From: Armatimonadota bacterium
GTDB taxonomy: Bacteria; Armatimonadota; UBA10988; DTZQ01
Length of the DNA stretch: 10,562 nucleotides
Reading direction: 5' to 3'
Assembly: GCA_012961305.1 (NCBI GenBank)
Contig: DTZQ01000156.1
Coordinates: 1-10,562, forward strand
Position 1 is the first letter of the stretch. Every line of letters starts with the position of its first letter. The position numbers and the translations under genes were made by a program. Of this stretch, positions 1-8,600 are shown piece by piece. The notes under the pieces were generated by a model. That model saw nothing but the letters and a program-made list of their open reading frames with translations. It did not search any database and was not told where the DNA came from.

Positions 1-1415
1 CAACGTCCTTCGGTGTCCTGCTTGGCGAAGACGGGGAGGAAACACGGGGCAACGGAAAGGGAAGGGAAGTCGTACCGATTCCCCAGGTTGTTCACCGAAC
101 TGAGTTTGCCCCTCGCCTGCTGCGTCAATTTCAACCCCTGGCGTGCACGCTGCACCTGCTCGGGATCAAGCGGAATAGTATCCCCATTGGAAGGACATTT
201 ACCCTTTTGGCGTTGGCGTACCAGGGCCTCTAACGCCTGTTGTTTGGAGGACGAAAGGAAATGTAGCCAGCGGGCCAGACGAACTAATTCTCCCCCGTAC
301 ACTGAGACTTGGAAATAACGCCGCTTTTGTTTCCGTTCGTACGCTCCTATCTTGACTTCCCTCCTAAATGCCACCACTCCCAAGCGCAACAAAAGGTCTT
401 GTACATCTACGGCCAGAGTGGGGCTGGCCGTCGTCACATGCAAGCCGTCTTTGCCCACACTGCCATCCCCCTCCAAATAGCCCTGAAGGAACTGGGCAAT
501 TTCCTCCGGGGGGCATTGGAACAAGACAGAGGGCACCCGCTTGTTACGCGCCGTGAGGGGCAGAGGAAGCCCCAATTGCTCGAATAGCGACTGCATTTGC
601 ACACTGTCGAAGTAATAATCGTGGCTATGGGGACGAGGGGTAACCGTGATATTGAAGAGTTGGCGGGTTAGTTGGCAGAAGTCCTGGGCCACAGCCGGGG
701 CACCATTCGTCCACCAGAAGCGACAAGTGGTACCCATGGGCTGCACCCAGCCCTCGGCAAAGAAATACCCCATCCACCGCCAGAACTCCGGGGAGGTTCG
801 CTCTGGAACGCGCGCTGGCCTTCCATGCCTCCGGGTTGGGATACGGTAGCGGAGTAGCACACTCTGTACGCTTTGCCACCGAAGACCACGCCGCTGGGCA
901 ATGGTCTGCATACTGTCCCCGGTCAGATATTCTGCAACCATTGCCCGTTGCTCCTCCGCCGTGAATTTACGCCCCTTGCGGAAGGGAATGCGCTCAAGCA
1001 GCACGGACAGTTCATCCGGCGCTGTGACCTGGGGCAAAGGTTGACTGACCCCCTGGTAGAGCAGCACCCGCGGAATTGCGATGCGGCAGCCCGGCTTCAA
1101 TTCAGCAGCCCGCTTCCAACCCTTAGGGGTCAGAAAGGGATGTTCGCTGGAAACCTTTACTTCGCGCCCAGTCTTCGTGCAGATGCGCCAAATCTTTTGT
1201 CCCTTAACCGGCGTGCGCCAGAGAAAACGTGTTGGTTGGGGAGCAAGTCTTCCTTGGGGATAGAGACTCCAAAGCCTGTAACCCGCTGCCAAGCACACCT
1301 CACCATCTGCATCGATCAACGCTACCGCTCCCCGTCGTAATTCGCTCTCCACCAATTCGCCAATCTTCCGCCGGCTGCCATCCGCTAAGGTGATGTCTGT
1401 GTCCGGATGCACGCA
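1..1415 (-). mobile_element. Intein with helix-turn-helix and LAGLIDADG homing endonuclease (C-terminus outside window)
   Basis: An intein is a self-splicing protein insert. At least 471 residues are visible, counting Cys1 at 1413-1415. Block A is 'CVHPDTDITLADGSRRKIGE', with the nucleophile Cys1. Block B is 'EVKVSSEHPFLTPKGW' followed by 'AAELKPGCRIA', with the conserved block B His; the usual Thr of TxxH is Ser. About intein residues 318-352 (815-935) form a helix-turn-helix 'MQTIAQRRGLRWQSVQSVLL' ending 'YRIPTR', as in DNA-binding modules of homing endonucleases. LAGLIDADG motif 1 is WMGYFFAEGW at 747-776 and motif 2 is QGYLEGDGSV at 456-485. Each retains its acidic residue (Glu; Asp), so the nuclease looks intact. 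A block D-like 'KRVPSVLF' precedes motif 2 and a block H-like 'LLLRLGVVAFRREVK' follows. Blocks F and G (terminal His-Asn) are not visible; the last readable residues are AKQDTEGR, so the element must continue past base 1. Splicing competence is therefore inferred. Confidence 0.92.
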
Positions 1416-1886
1416 CTTCATCGTGGGCAGGTGAAGCGCGTTCCGGCCAATGAATGACTCCGGAATGGTGATTCCGGCAGGGAAAATCTTATCCAGCACC
1501 AGCATAGGGTGTTGGGGTTCATAAACAACCCACTCCACCTCCGGCTTGTACAGCCAAACCGTGCGCACTCCGTAGCGGTCCACAACCGGCTGGAGGTTGT
1601 TACGGATGGCTCCCACCTCCGGGTTGACGACTACCGTGCGGTTCTGGGCTGCCAAGAGACTCTCCCGGCGGTAGCCGTCCTCCAACATGGTCCGAATTAC
1701 CCCCTCTAATTGCCAGGGGGTGGTGGAACAGGCTGGATAGTAGTAATGCCAGGAAATGTTGATTTTTAGAACGGTGTCATTCTCCCGGGGCAAGTAACGG
1801 GTGTAGTCCACCATCCGCATCAGCCGCGCATAATCCTCCACCACCGTTGACGGCGAAGTCTTGAGCACCGCCACCCGTGAGGCCAT
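1..1886 (-). CDS. DUF362 protein interrupted by an intein (partial, runs off the left edge)
   Basis: The reading frame starts at ATG 1884-1886 and has no stop down to base 3, giving 628 visible codons; the 3' end is missing. Residues 1-157 resemble DUF362 (PF04015) proteins: start MASRVAVLKTSP, then 'VLKINISWHYYYPACSTTPW', 'MLVLDKIFP' and 'FIGRNALHLPTMK'. From Cys158 (codon 1413-1415) the sequence becomes an intein (separate entry). DUF362 proteins are of uncertain biochemical role; some are annotated as iron-sulfur related. From memory of the family, the uninterrupted motif reads LPTMK-T/C-H followed by a Thr-rich stretch and GAMKN, so the C-extein should resume there outside the window. The start is fixed by an AAGGAG ribosome site 8 bases upstream, and no other in-frame start lies between it and the upstream stop near 1952. 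It is the third gene of a leftward operon, 82 bases after the second small membrane protein. The DUF362 call is recognised by eye, not by search. Confidence 0.85.
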   Translation of the reverse strand, partial: MASRVAVLKTSPSTVVEDYARLMRMVDYTRYLPRENDTVLKINISWHYYYPACSTTPWQLEGVIRTMLEDGYRRESLLAAQNRTVVVNPEVGAIRNNLQPVVDRYGVRTVWLYKPEVEWVVYEPQHPMLVLDKIFPAGITIPESFIGRNALHLPTMKCVHPDTDITLADGSRRKIGELVESELRRGAVALIDADGEVCLAAGYRLWSLYPQGRLAPQPTRFLWRTPVKGQKIWRICTKTGREVKVSSEHPFLTPKGWKRAAELKPGCRIAIPRVLLYQGVSQPLPQVTAPDELSVLLERIPFRKGRKFTAEEQRAMVAEYLTGDSMQTIAQRRGLRWQSVQSVLLRYRIPTRRHGRPARVPERTSPEFWRWMGYFFAEGWVQPMGTTCRFWWTNGAPAVAQDFCQLTRQLFNITVTPRPHSHDYYFDSVQMQSLFEQLGLPLPLTARNKRVPSVLFQCPPEEIAQFLQGYLEGDGSVGKDGLHVTTASPTLAVDVQDLLLRLGVVAFRREVKIGAYERKQKRRYFQVSVYGGELVRLARWLHFLSSSKQQALEALVRQRQKGKCPSNGDTIPLDPEQVQRARQGLKLTQQARGKLSSVNNLGNRYDFPSLSVAPCFLPVFAKQDTEGR

Positions 1887-1894
1887 CCGTACTT

Positions 1895-1900
1895 CTCCTT
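1895..1900 (-). promoter_or_regulatory. Ribosome binding site of the DUF362/intein gene
   Basis: AAGGAG on the minus strand, 8 bases before ATG 1886. This decides the start, because the frame is open a short way upstream but contains no other start codon. Confidence 0.75.
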
Positions 1901-1936
1901 CCGCCCCTATGGGAAGATACCCACATGTAGTCCGTG

Positions 1937-1953
1937 AAACGTAAATTACGCTT
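1937..1953. repeat. Imperfect inverted repeat between second membrane gene and DUF362 gene
   Basis: Plus strand AAACGTAA, one central A, then TTACGCTT: two 8-base arms with one mismatch around a single base. It lies 15 bases after the stop codon of the small membrane protein gene and about 50 bases before the DUF362 start. The loop is too small for a good RNA hairpin and no T-run follows, so it fits a dimeric repressor site or chance better than a terminator. No convincing promoter was seen in this 82-base gap. Confidence 0.3.
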
Positions 1954-1968
1954 TAGGGGAATAAGTTC

Positions 1969-2235
1969 CTACGCGGTCTCGCCTTTTTCCTCCTCGGCGA
2001 CTGCCGTCTGTTCTTCCCGCTGGCGTTTTTCTTCTTCTTCACGCCGTTTGGTCTCCCGCTCCTCTCGCACCTGGAAGCCACCCATGAGGACCAAAATAAC
2101 GGCGGAGAAGAACAACATCAGCGCCAAGGTTCCCTTAAACACCCTCCAGGCCTCGTCGCCCCAGCCCCAAAAACAGGAACCTATGCCCACTAAGAATACC
2201 AGAAATCCTATAAGCAAGGTCATTGACCCAGACAC
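1969..2235 (-). CDS. Small two-helix membrane protein with charged tail (paralogue B)
   Basis: 88 residues starting at GTG 2233-2235 (MSGSMTLLIGFLV). Two hydrophobic segments, about residues 5-24 and 36-53, flank a short polar loop with GWGDEAWRVFKG. The C-terminal 35 residues are almost purely charged (EERETKRREEEEKRQREE), likely a cytoplasmic helix or coiled coil. An ungapped comparison with the gene immediately upstream gives 21 identities in the first 53 positions, including MSG, T6, G10, GxGD, W30, KG and LML, so the two are tandem duplicates. GTG is preferred over ATG 2223 because it preserves the MSG start shared with the paralogue and has a CCTCCTTT-complement ribosome site (2247-2254) 11 bases upstream. 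The next gene downstream is the DUF362 protein. Function is not recognised. Confidence 0.8.
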   Translation of the reverse strand: MSGSMTLLIGFLVFLVGIGSCFWGWGDEAWRVFKGTLALMLFFSAVILVLMGGFQVREERETKRREEEEKRQREEQTAVAEEEKGETA

Positions 2236-2246
2236 GGCTGTTGTTC

Positions 2247-2254
2247 CCTCCTTT
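2247..2254 (-). promoter_or_regulatory. Ribosome binding site of paralogue B
   Basis: AAAGGAGG on the minus strand, 11 bases before GTG 2235. The spacing is longer than typical but matches that of paralogue A, which supports the GTG start. Confidence 0.7.
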
Positions 2255-2263
2255 CGAACCGGT

Positions 2264-2503
2264 TTACTTTTGTTCCTTTTCCCCCGTGGTAGCCCCTGCT
2301 GCTTGCTGCTCCCGCCGGCTCTTGAACTGCTCCCACAGTTCAGAAAGGCCCAGCGCCATCACAAGCAAGCCTCCGAAAATCAGCATGAGGGAGATAAGGC
2401 CCTTAATAAGCAGCCAAAGGTCATCCCCTAAACCAGCAAAGAGGGACCAAATGAATACCACCAAAACTACAACCCCCAGAATAACCGTAATTCCACCGGA
2501 CAT
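2264..2503 (-). CDS. Small two-helix membrane protein (paralogue A, first gene of operon)
   Basis: 79 residues from ATG 2501-2503 (MSGGITVILGVVV). Hydrophobic segments span about residues 5-23 and 35-54, separated by a polar loop with GLGDDLWLLIKG; the tail (EQFKSRREQQ... EKEQK) is polar and probably cytoplasmic. The frame is open further upstream to 2581, but that extension (KKRDKMEGIKGGNQR) runs through the -10 box and the ribosome site, so the shorter start is taken. The AAGGAGGT site at 2516-2523 lies 12 bases before this ATG. The gene precedes its paralogue by 28 bases and shares one promoter with it. No known family is recognised. Confidence 0.8.
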   Translation of the reverse strand: MSGGITVILGVVVLVVFIWSLFAGLGDDLWLLIKGLISLMLIFGGLLVMALGLSELWEQFKSRREQQAAGATTGEKEQK

Positions 2504-2515
2504 GGTTCGTTGATT

Positions 2516-2523
2516 ACCTCCTT
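2516..2523 (-). promoter_or_regulatory. Strong ribosome binding site of paralogue A
   Basis: AAGGAGGT on the minus strand, 12 bases before ATG 2503: full-strength complementarity to the 16S tail but long spacing. Confidence 0.7.
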
Positions 2524-2552
2524 TTATCCCCTCCATTTTATCTCGTTTCTTT

Positions 2553-2581
2553 ATTATACTCACACTTGCGCAAAAAGTCAA
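2553..2581 (-). promoter_or_regulatory. Sigma70-type promoter of the leftward operon
   Basis: On the minus strand TTGACT (2576-2581), a 17-base spacer, then TATAAT (2553-2558): one mismatch to consensus overall. Predicted start of transcription is near 2546, leaving a leader of about 40 bases before the first membrane protein gene. The perfect 8-base palindrome TTGCGCAA (2566-2573) lies inside the spacer and could be an operator half-site or chance. Confidence 0.75.
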
Positions 2582-2591
2582 CCCCTATGGC

Positions 2592-2620
2592 TTGATTTTC
2601 CGGGGATTTTGTGTTACCCT
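2592..2620 (+). promoter_or_regulatory. Candidate extended -10 promoter of the giant esterase/GH2 gene
   Basis: TTGATT (2592-2597), 17-base spacer, TACCCT (2615-2620), with TG at 2612-2613 making an extended -10 (TGnTACCCT). The -10 box itself is weak. Predicted transcription start is about 2627, some 35 bases before ATG 2662. The promoter is almost back-to-back with the leftward promoter, the -35 boxes being about 10 bases apart, so the two polymerases may compete or share regulation. Confidence 0.45.
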
Positions 2621-2661
2621 TACAACCTGCCTGCTGAACCTGAGTGGAAGTTGGGTCTAAC

Positions 2662-5600
2662 ATGCGCCATAAATTCTTAGCCATCCTACTGGCAGCCTTG
2701 GCAGCCGCGGGCGGTTGGTCGCGGTGGCGGGAGAGAGATTCGGAGGCCGCGCTCCTGCGCCCGGAACTGTGGACTCAGGCCGCGGAGCAACCCTTAATTT
2801 GGCCCTGTGGGCGGGCTTGGCAGCCGGTGGAATTAGACGGTCGCTTGGCGGAGTGGCGCGATGTTCCCTATTTACCCCTGGGTTTGCTCTACCAAACTGG
2901 TTTCAACCGCCACTGGGGGGGACGGCGCGACTTGTCGGCTCGGCTGCGTGCCCGCTGGGATGAAAAGTACCTCTACCTGGCAGCAGAGGTGTTAGATGAG
3001 CGCCTCTTGGTGGCGGGGTTGAACGGCGATTCCGTGGAGTGGACGCTGCAACCCTTAAGTAGCACGCCGGAAACTACTCCCCCCGTCTTGCACTTTTTCT
3101 TGGTGCCGGGCGAGGGAGACAGAGCAGCCGCCGTCTTAGAAGTCACATCCCGCAAGCCCCTGCCTGGGGCGGAAATTGCCTTCCAAAAAACAACCGAAGG
3201 CTACACCTTGGAAACCCGCGTGCCCTGGAGCGTCCTGGGCCAATGGTTCGGGGTGACCATGCCCCCGCCCGTTCCCTTTCCCACCTTGGAGCCGCCCACC
3301 TTCGCTTGTACGGTAAAAGTGAATGACTTCGACTGGGCCAACCGACCCAAGGGGAGCCTGCGCTGGTGTGGCTATCGGTGGCCGCAGGGAACTACGGCTC
3401 CTCGGCCGCTTACTCGCCTGGCCCTGGTGAACTTCGTCTCCCCGGAGGAACTGCTGACCTACGCTCCAGCGTTGGTGCCTGTGGGAACGGAGCGCAACTA
3501 CTACTTGGAAAGTGAGGACGTGACCGTAATAGCCCTTTCTGGCCTGCCCCCGGGCCTGCGGGGAACGCGCCTATCTTTGGAAATTGTGGATGCGGAAGGG
3601 ATGACTATCGCCCGCCGGGGGGAGGAATGGACCGACCGGGGCTTTGTGGGCCGCCGTTGGCGCTGGCGCACCCCTCCCACCGTTGAAGCCGCTTTCCTAC
3701 TGCATGTCACCCTGGGCGGGGGCCCTGGCCGGCCCGAAGGGCACAGTTTCGGCCTGCTACGTTCGGCCGGAGACGAGTACCGCACCCTCCTGAACCGCCT
3801 GGAAAACCTCCGCCAGGCCGTGGCCGAGTGGGAAGCCCGCCCTCCCCCAGAACAGGCAACCTTCATTCGCCAGCAGGCCCCCAGTTTGCTCATGCAATTG
3901 GAGCACACCCGCAATTCGTACAAGTCCTTCCCCACCTGGAGTGTGCGCTCCGACTTGGATTTGCTCGCCTCCACCCTGGATGACCTGGCCCAAAAATTCG
4001 CGGACTTGCAGGCTGGTAAAAACCCCTTTGCCGGGCAACGGGGTGTAATTCTGAAAGCCTATCGTTCCCCCATTGACGATTCGCTCCAGCCCTATTCTTT
4101 GTACATCCCCGAAGACTACGACCAAGGCCCGCCTCCCCCTCCTGTGCCTACGCCACCCGCCGAGGAACTGGGAGGCAATGGAGGCAGTTGGGCAACGGGG
4201 CAATTGGGCAATTGGGCCGTTGGGCTGTTGGGCAAGGGAACAAGGGAACTGGTGCCAAGTTGCCAAGTTGCCAAGTTGCCAACTTCTCCACCTGCTTCCT
4301 CGTCCCCTGCTCCCTGGCCCTTGTTGGTAACTCTACACGGCTACGGCGGCTACTGCCACCCCGCCGCTTCCTACAGCGGCTTCGTAGTCGTTTCCGCTCA
4401 GGGCCGAGGCAATGGTGACTACAAACTGTGGTGCGAAGTGGACGTAATGAAGGTAATTGAGGAAGTCACCCGCGACTACCGCATTGACCCCCACCGCATT
4501 TACCTCTACGGCGTGTCCATGGGCGGTACTGGCTCTTGGTCGGTGGGTACGCACTTCCCCGACCGCTTCGCGGCTTTGGGTCCAGTGGCGGGCAATGCGG
4601 ACCACCACGTTTGGGAGCGGGAGTGGGGCTGGACCCCCAAACGCCGCTCCCACAACCTGTCCTACGCTGCAGCCCCAAAGGAATCACCCCTCCGCGACCT
4701 GCGGGAGTACATCGAAAGCCGGGAGGATGCCGTTACCTTCGCTGAAAACCTGCGTCACGTGCCTGTTTACTGTGTCCACGGCGACCAGGACGCCATTGTG
4801 CCCGTCGGCCACGCCCGCAGCATGATAAAGCGGCTGAAGGAATTGGGCTACACTTACGTTTACGACGAGCAGGCTGGCATCGGCCATGGTGGGTTCGTGG
4901 GCGATGCCCTGGGCAAACTGCGCCGCTGGCTTAAGCGACAGGTCCGCCCAGAATATCCCCCCCACGTCACTTTCAAAACCGCCTATCTGCGCTACAAAGG
5001 CGCGTACTGGGTGGAAGTCCTGCGCTTCGACCACTGGTTAGACTACGCCCTCATTGACGCCCAAGTGGGGGAAAACAACACCGTGCGTGTCACCACCTCC
5101 AACCTCGCCCGCTACGCGCTGCAACTGAACGAGCATCTGGTGGACGTGACCCAGCCCGTGCGCATCGAAACCGATGGGCAACTGAGTTACGAGGGCCCCC
5201 TGCCGGAAGATGGACGCCTGGTGTTGGAACGACAGGAGGGGAAGTGGAAACTTGCCCCGCCCCGGCAGATTCCACCCGGGCGGGAGAAGAACGCCCAGTT
5301 GGAAGGCCCCATTGAACACGCCTTCATGTCCCGTTTCCTGTTGGTTTACGGCACGGCGGGCGCAGACCAGCGGGAGAAGGAAACCAACCGGCGCATGGCC
5401 GAGGAGTTCGCCGAGAAATGGAAACGCTGGTCGGGCGGGGCCCGGGCCCGGCTGAAGGCTGACACCGAGGTTACGGAACAGGACATCCGCGAGAGCAACC
5501 TCATCCTCTACGGCGGCCCCAAGTCCAATCGCCTTACCGCCCGCATCAACGATGCCCTCCCCATCCGCTTCACCGACGAGGCTATCCTGCTGGGAGAACG

Positions 5601-8600
5601 CGAGTTCCGGGGCGAAGATGTGGGCCTCAAGATGTGCTACCCCAATCCCCTCAACCCGGAGCGTTATGTGGTCATCTTCGCCGGACTGACCTGGAAGGGC
5701 ACCTGGGGCATTAACTCCCGCTTCGGCAATTGGTTCGACTGGGGCATATTCGACGACCGCAACTGGTTCGACTTCGGCATCTTCGACAGCCGCACTCAGA
5801 GTCCAGAGACCTGGCTGGCGGTGGGGTTTTTCGACCAGGATTGGCAACTCAATCCGCGCTACATCTTTTACGGAGACCCCCAAATGCGGGCCGAGGTGGT
5901 GCCCCGCAAGGTGCCGGAGAAAACGGTCATCGAACCGGCGGAGGTGGTGTACCTCAGCGACTTCGTGCCCAAACGCATCGTGCAGGAAAAAGGCACCGTA
6001 GGCTTCGACCAGAGTTTCGGCGGTTATCCCATTACCCTGGGCCAGCGGCAGTTCGCCAAAGGGCTGGGCGTGCACCCCCAGGCGGAGGTGGTGTACGACC
6101 TCGGCGGGAAGTTCCGCACCTTTGAGGCCTACGTGGGCATTGACCTGGAGGGGGCGGAAAAAGTCAGCCGGGCGCGAGAGGATGCGGAGAAGGTGGAATT
6201 TCAAGTTTACGGCGATGGGAAACTGCTGGCCAGCACGGGCATTATGCGGTGGAACTCGGCCCCCCGGCACATCTACCTGTCGGTGGAGGGAGTGAAAGAA
6301 CTCAAATTGGTGGCCGCGCGACGGGACGGTCGGAAATGGCTTTTCGGCCACGCCAGTTGGGGTTTGGCCCGGCTGGAGGGCCTGCACCGCCCTCAGGTAA
6401 TGCCCCCCTACCAGGGCGGCTATGAGGAACTGAGTTTGGAGGGCACCTGGCTGCTGGAGCCGCTGGAATTGGGCCAGGGCGCCGAGGGAGCGGTGTACGA
6501 ACCCAGCCCTTATGTACCCCGGGACCTGCCCGCCCTGGTGCCCGGTACAGTGCAGGCGGCTCTGATGGCCCAGGGGCGGCTGCCCAACCTCTACACCGAC
6601 CAGAACGCGGAACAGGCCCGGTGGGTGGAGGAAAAGGAATGGTGGCACTATCGGTGGGCTGAGGTGCCCGCAGCCTGGCAAGGGCGAGCGGTGCAGTTAG
6701 TCCTGGAGGGCGTCAACTACCAGGCCGATGTGTGGATTAACGGGCGTTCGGTAGGCAGCGTCACCGGGATGTACCAGCCGGGCAAGTTGGAGGTGGAAGA
6801 TGTACTGAACTACGGCGGGCGGAACTTCTTCGCCCTGCGCGTCGTGGCCGCACCCACTTCCTGGACCCATCCCCCCGGCTCCTACCGTCGTCTGCCTCGC
6901 GCTCAGGCCCTCATGCCGGGGCTGTTCTACGGACTAAAGGAGGCTCCTTCCCTCCTGCCCCTCGGACTGTGGGGCCGGGTTTTCCTCCGCGCCACCGGCC
7001 CCGTCCGCCTGGCCCCACCACGGGTGGAAATAGGAGGCGAGGGAGGAGGGAGGAAGGAGGGGGCCTGGATCGTCGTCCACGCGGTGGTGACCAACCTGGC
7101 CGAGGAATCCCTTCCCGCCGTACTGCACGGGGAAATAAAACCAACAAACCGACCGGTCACCTTCACCGCCCCCCTGACTTTGCAGCCCGGCGAGGAACGG
7201 GAGGTCAAGGTGCGGGTGGAAATCCCGGAAGCGCGCTGGTGGTGGCCACATGATTGGGGAGAGCAGCCCCTCTACCGCCTTAACCTGTGGGTAGAGGCTC
7301 CAAGGGGAGTGGTTTCCGACCGACGCTCAACCACCTTCGGCCTGCGCACCGTGTCTCTGGTTCCGGCAATGGGGATGCCCAGCGGGGACCGTACCTCCCA
7401 CAGGGCATTTGCCCTTAATGGCCAGCCCCTCGATTTGCGGGTTGCGGTGTGGGTGCGGCCGGATTTGCTGCTGCGGGAGGAGGCGGCACGGACGGAGCAG
7501 TTAATCCGCCTGGCCCGGGAGGCTGGCTTTAACGCCCTCCGGGTCTGGGGGGGAAGCGGGCCGGAAACAGAGGCCTTCTACGACCTGTGCGACCGCTACG
7601 GAATGCTGGTGCTGCAGGACTTTCCGCTGGCCCAGGCGGATTACGGTTCCCTCCCCCTGGAACCCTTCGCTCAGGCCGCAGCGGCCCTCGTGCAACGGCT
7701 GCGCAACCACCCCAGCCTGCTCCTCTGGATTGGCGGCAGCGGCCTCAACCCGGACACGCCCGGCAACCGCCGGGTGTTGGCCCGCCTGGCACAGGTAGTT
7801 GCCCAGCAGGACCCAAGGCGGCCTTTCCAGCCGGTCGCAGCGGAGACCGGGGTGGATACTTTTTGGTTTCCCCAGACCGGCCCCACGCCCTATCAGACCT
7901 TCTGGACTGCCGTTTCCCTGTACAACCTGCCCGCTGTGCTGGCCGCGCCCTTCGCTCCGGGGCAGTTTCTCCGCGACAAACTGTGGCCCTTCTCCGCCCG
8001 CTGGGAGGCCCACGGCGCCCGCCCCGAAGCCACCGTCCCCGTGTGGAGCGACTACGGACCCGCCCACGACGCCGCCGACTACGTGCGCAAAACCCAACTG
8101 GCTCAGGCCACTGCCTACCGGCGCTGGCTGGACCTTAGGCACGCCCAGGCCGCATCCGCGAAGTTCACCCCGCCCAACGAAACTTCGTTAATTCAGGGCC
8201 ACATTCCGCATTCCGCGCTCTCCAACTTCGTCCTGTGGCGTTTAAACGACCCCTGGCCCTGCTTTTCGCCCAGTTTGGTGGATTGGTACGGGGTGCCCAA
8301 GCCCGGTTACTACATGGTGAAGCGGGCCCTGCGGCGACCCTACCTGTTCGCCGTTTCTGAACGGACGCAGTGGACGGCGGGGGAGGAGTTCACCGCCGAT
8401 GTGTGCCTCTGGCCTGAGGGCACCGGAGAGGAGCAGACGGTCACCGCCACCCTCCTGCGGACCGATTTGACCGTTTTGCACCGCGAGACCTACACTCTTT
8501 CCGCGGCGCAAAACCAGCCGAGGGCCACTCCACAGCCCTTGGGCACCTTACGCTGGCGGATTCCCGACTACTTCCCGGAGACCACCCTGCTGCTGAGGCT

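Noticed and set aside
873..1340. 155-codon plus-strand open frame and several smaller ones over 1-1890
   Set aside because: They overlap the uninterrupted minus-strand DUF362/intein frame, which carries clear conserved motifs; the plus-strand translations have none.
1934..2431. 165-codon plus-strand frame opposite the small membrane proteins
   Set aside because: Ser/Pro-rich composition with no ribosome site, whereas the minus strand has a promoter, two ribosome sites and two paralogous products.
2644..2661. GTG at 2644 as start of the giant gene
   Set aside because: Possible, but ATG 2662 places the basic residues directly before the hydrophobic core of the signal peptide; neither has a clear ribosome site, so this is a preference, not proof.
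5038..6681. 547-codon open frame on the minus strand
   Set aside because: It lies antisense to conserved domains (esterase C-part, NPCBM) of the giant gene and its translation is Pro/His/Gly-rich with no recognisable motif; it is a by-product of GC-rich codon use.
7033..7065. Polypurine run as a regulatory or repeat element
   Set aside because: It is in frame within the GH2 unit, encodes a Gly-rich loop and has no repeat periodicity.
7501..8142. 213-codon minus-strand frame
   Set aside because: Antisense to the GH2 barrel; low-complexity Gly/Ala/Pro translation without conserved motifs.
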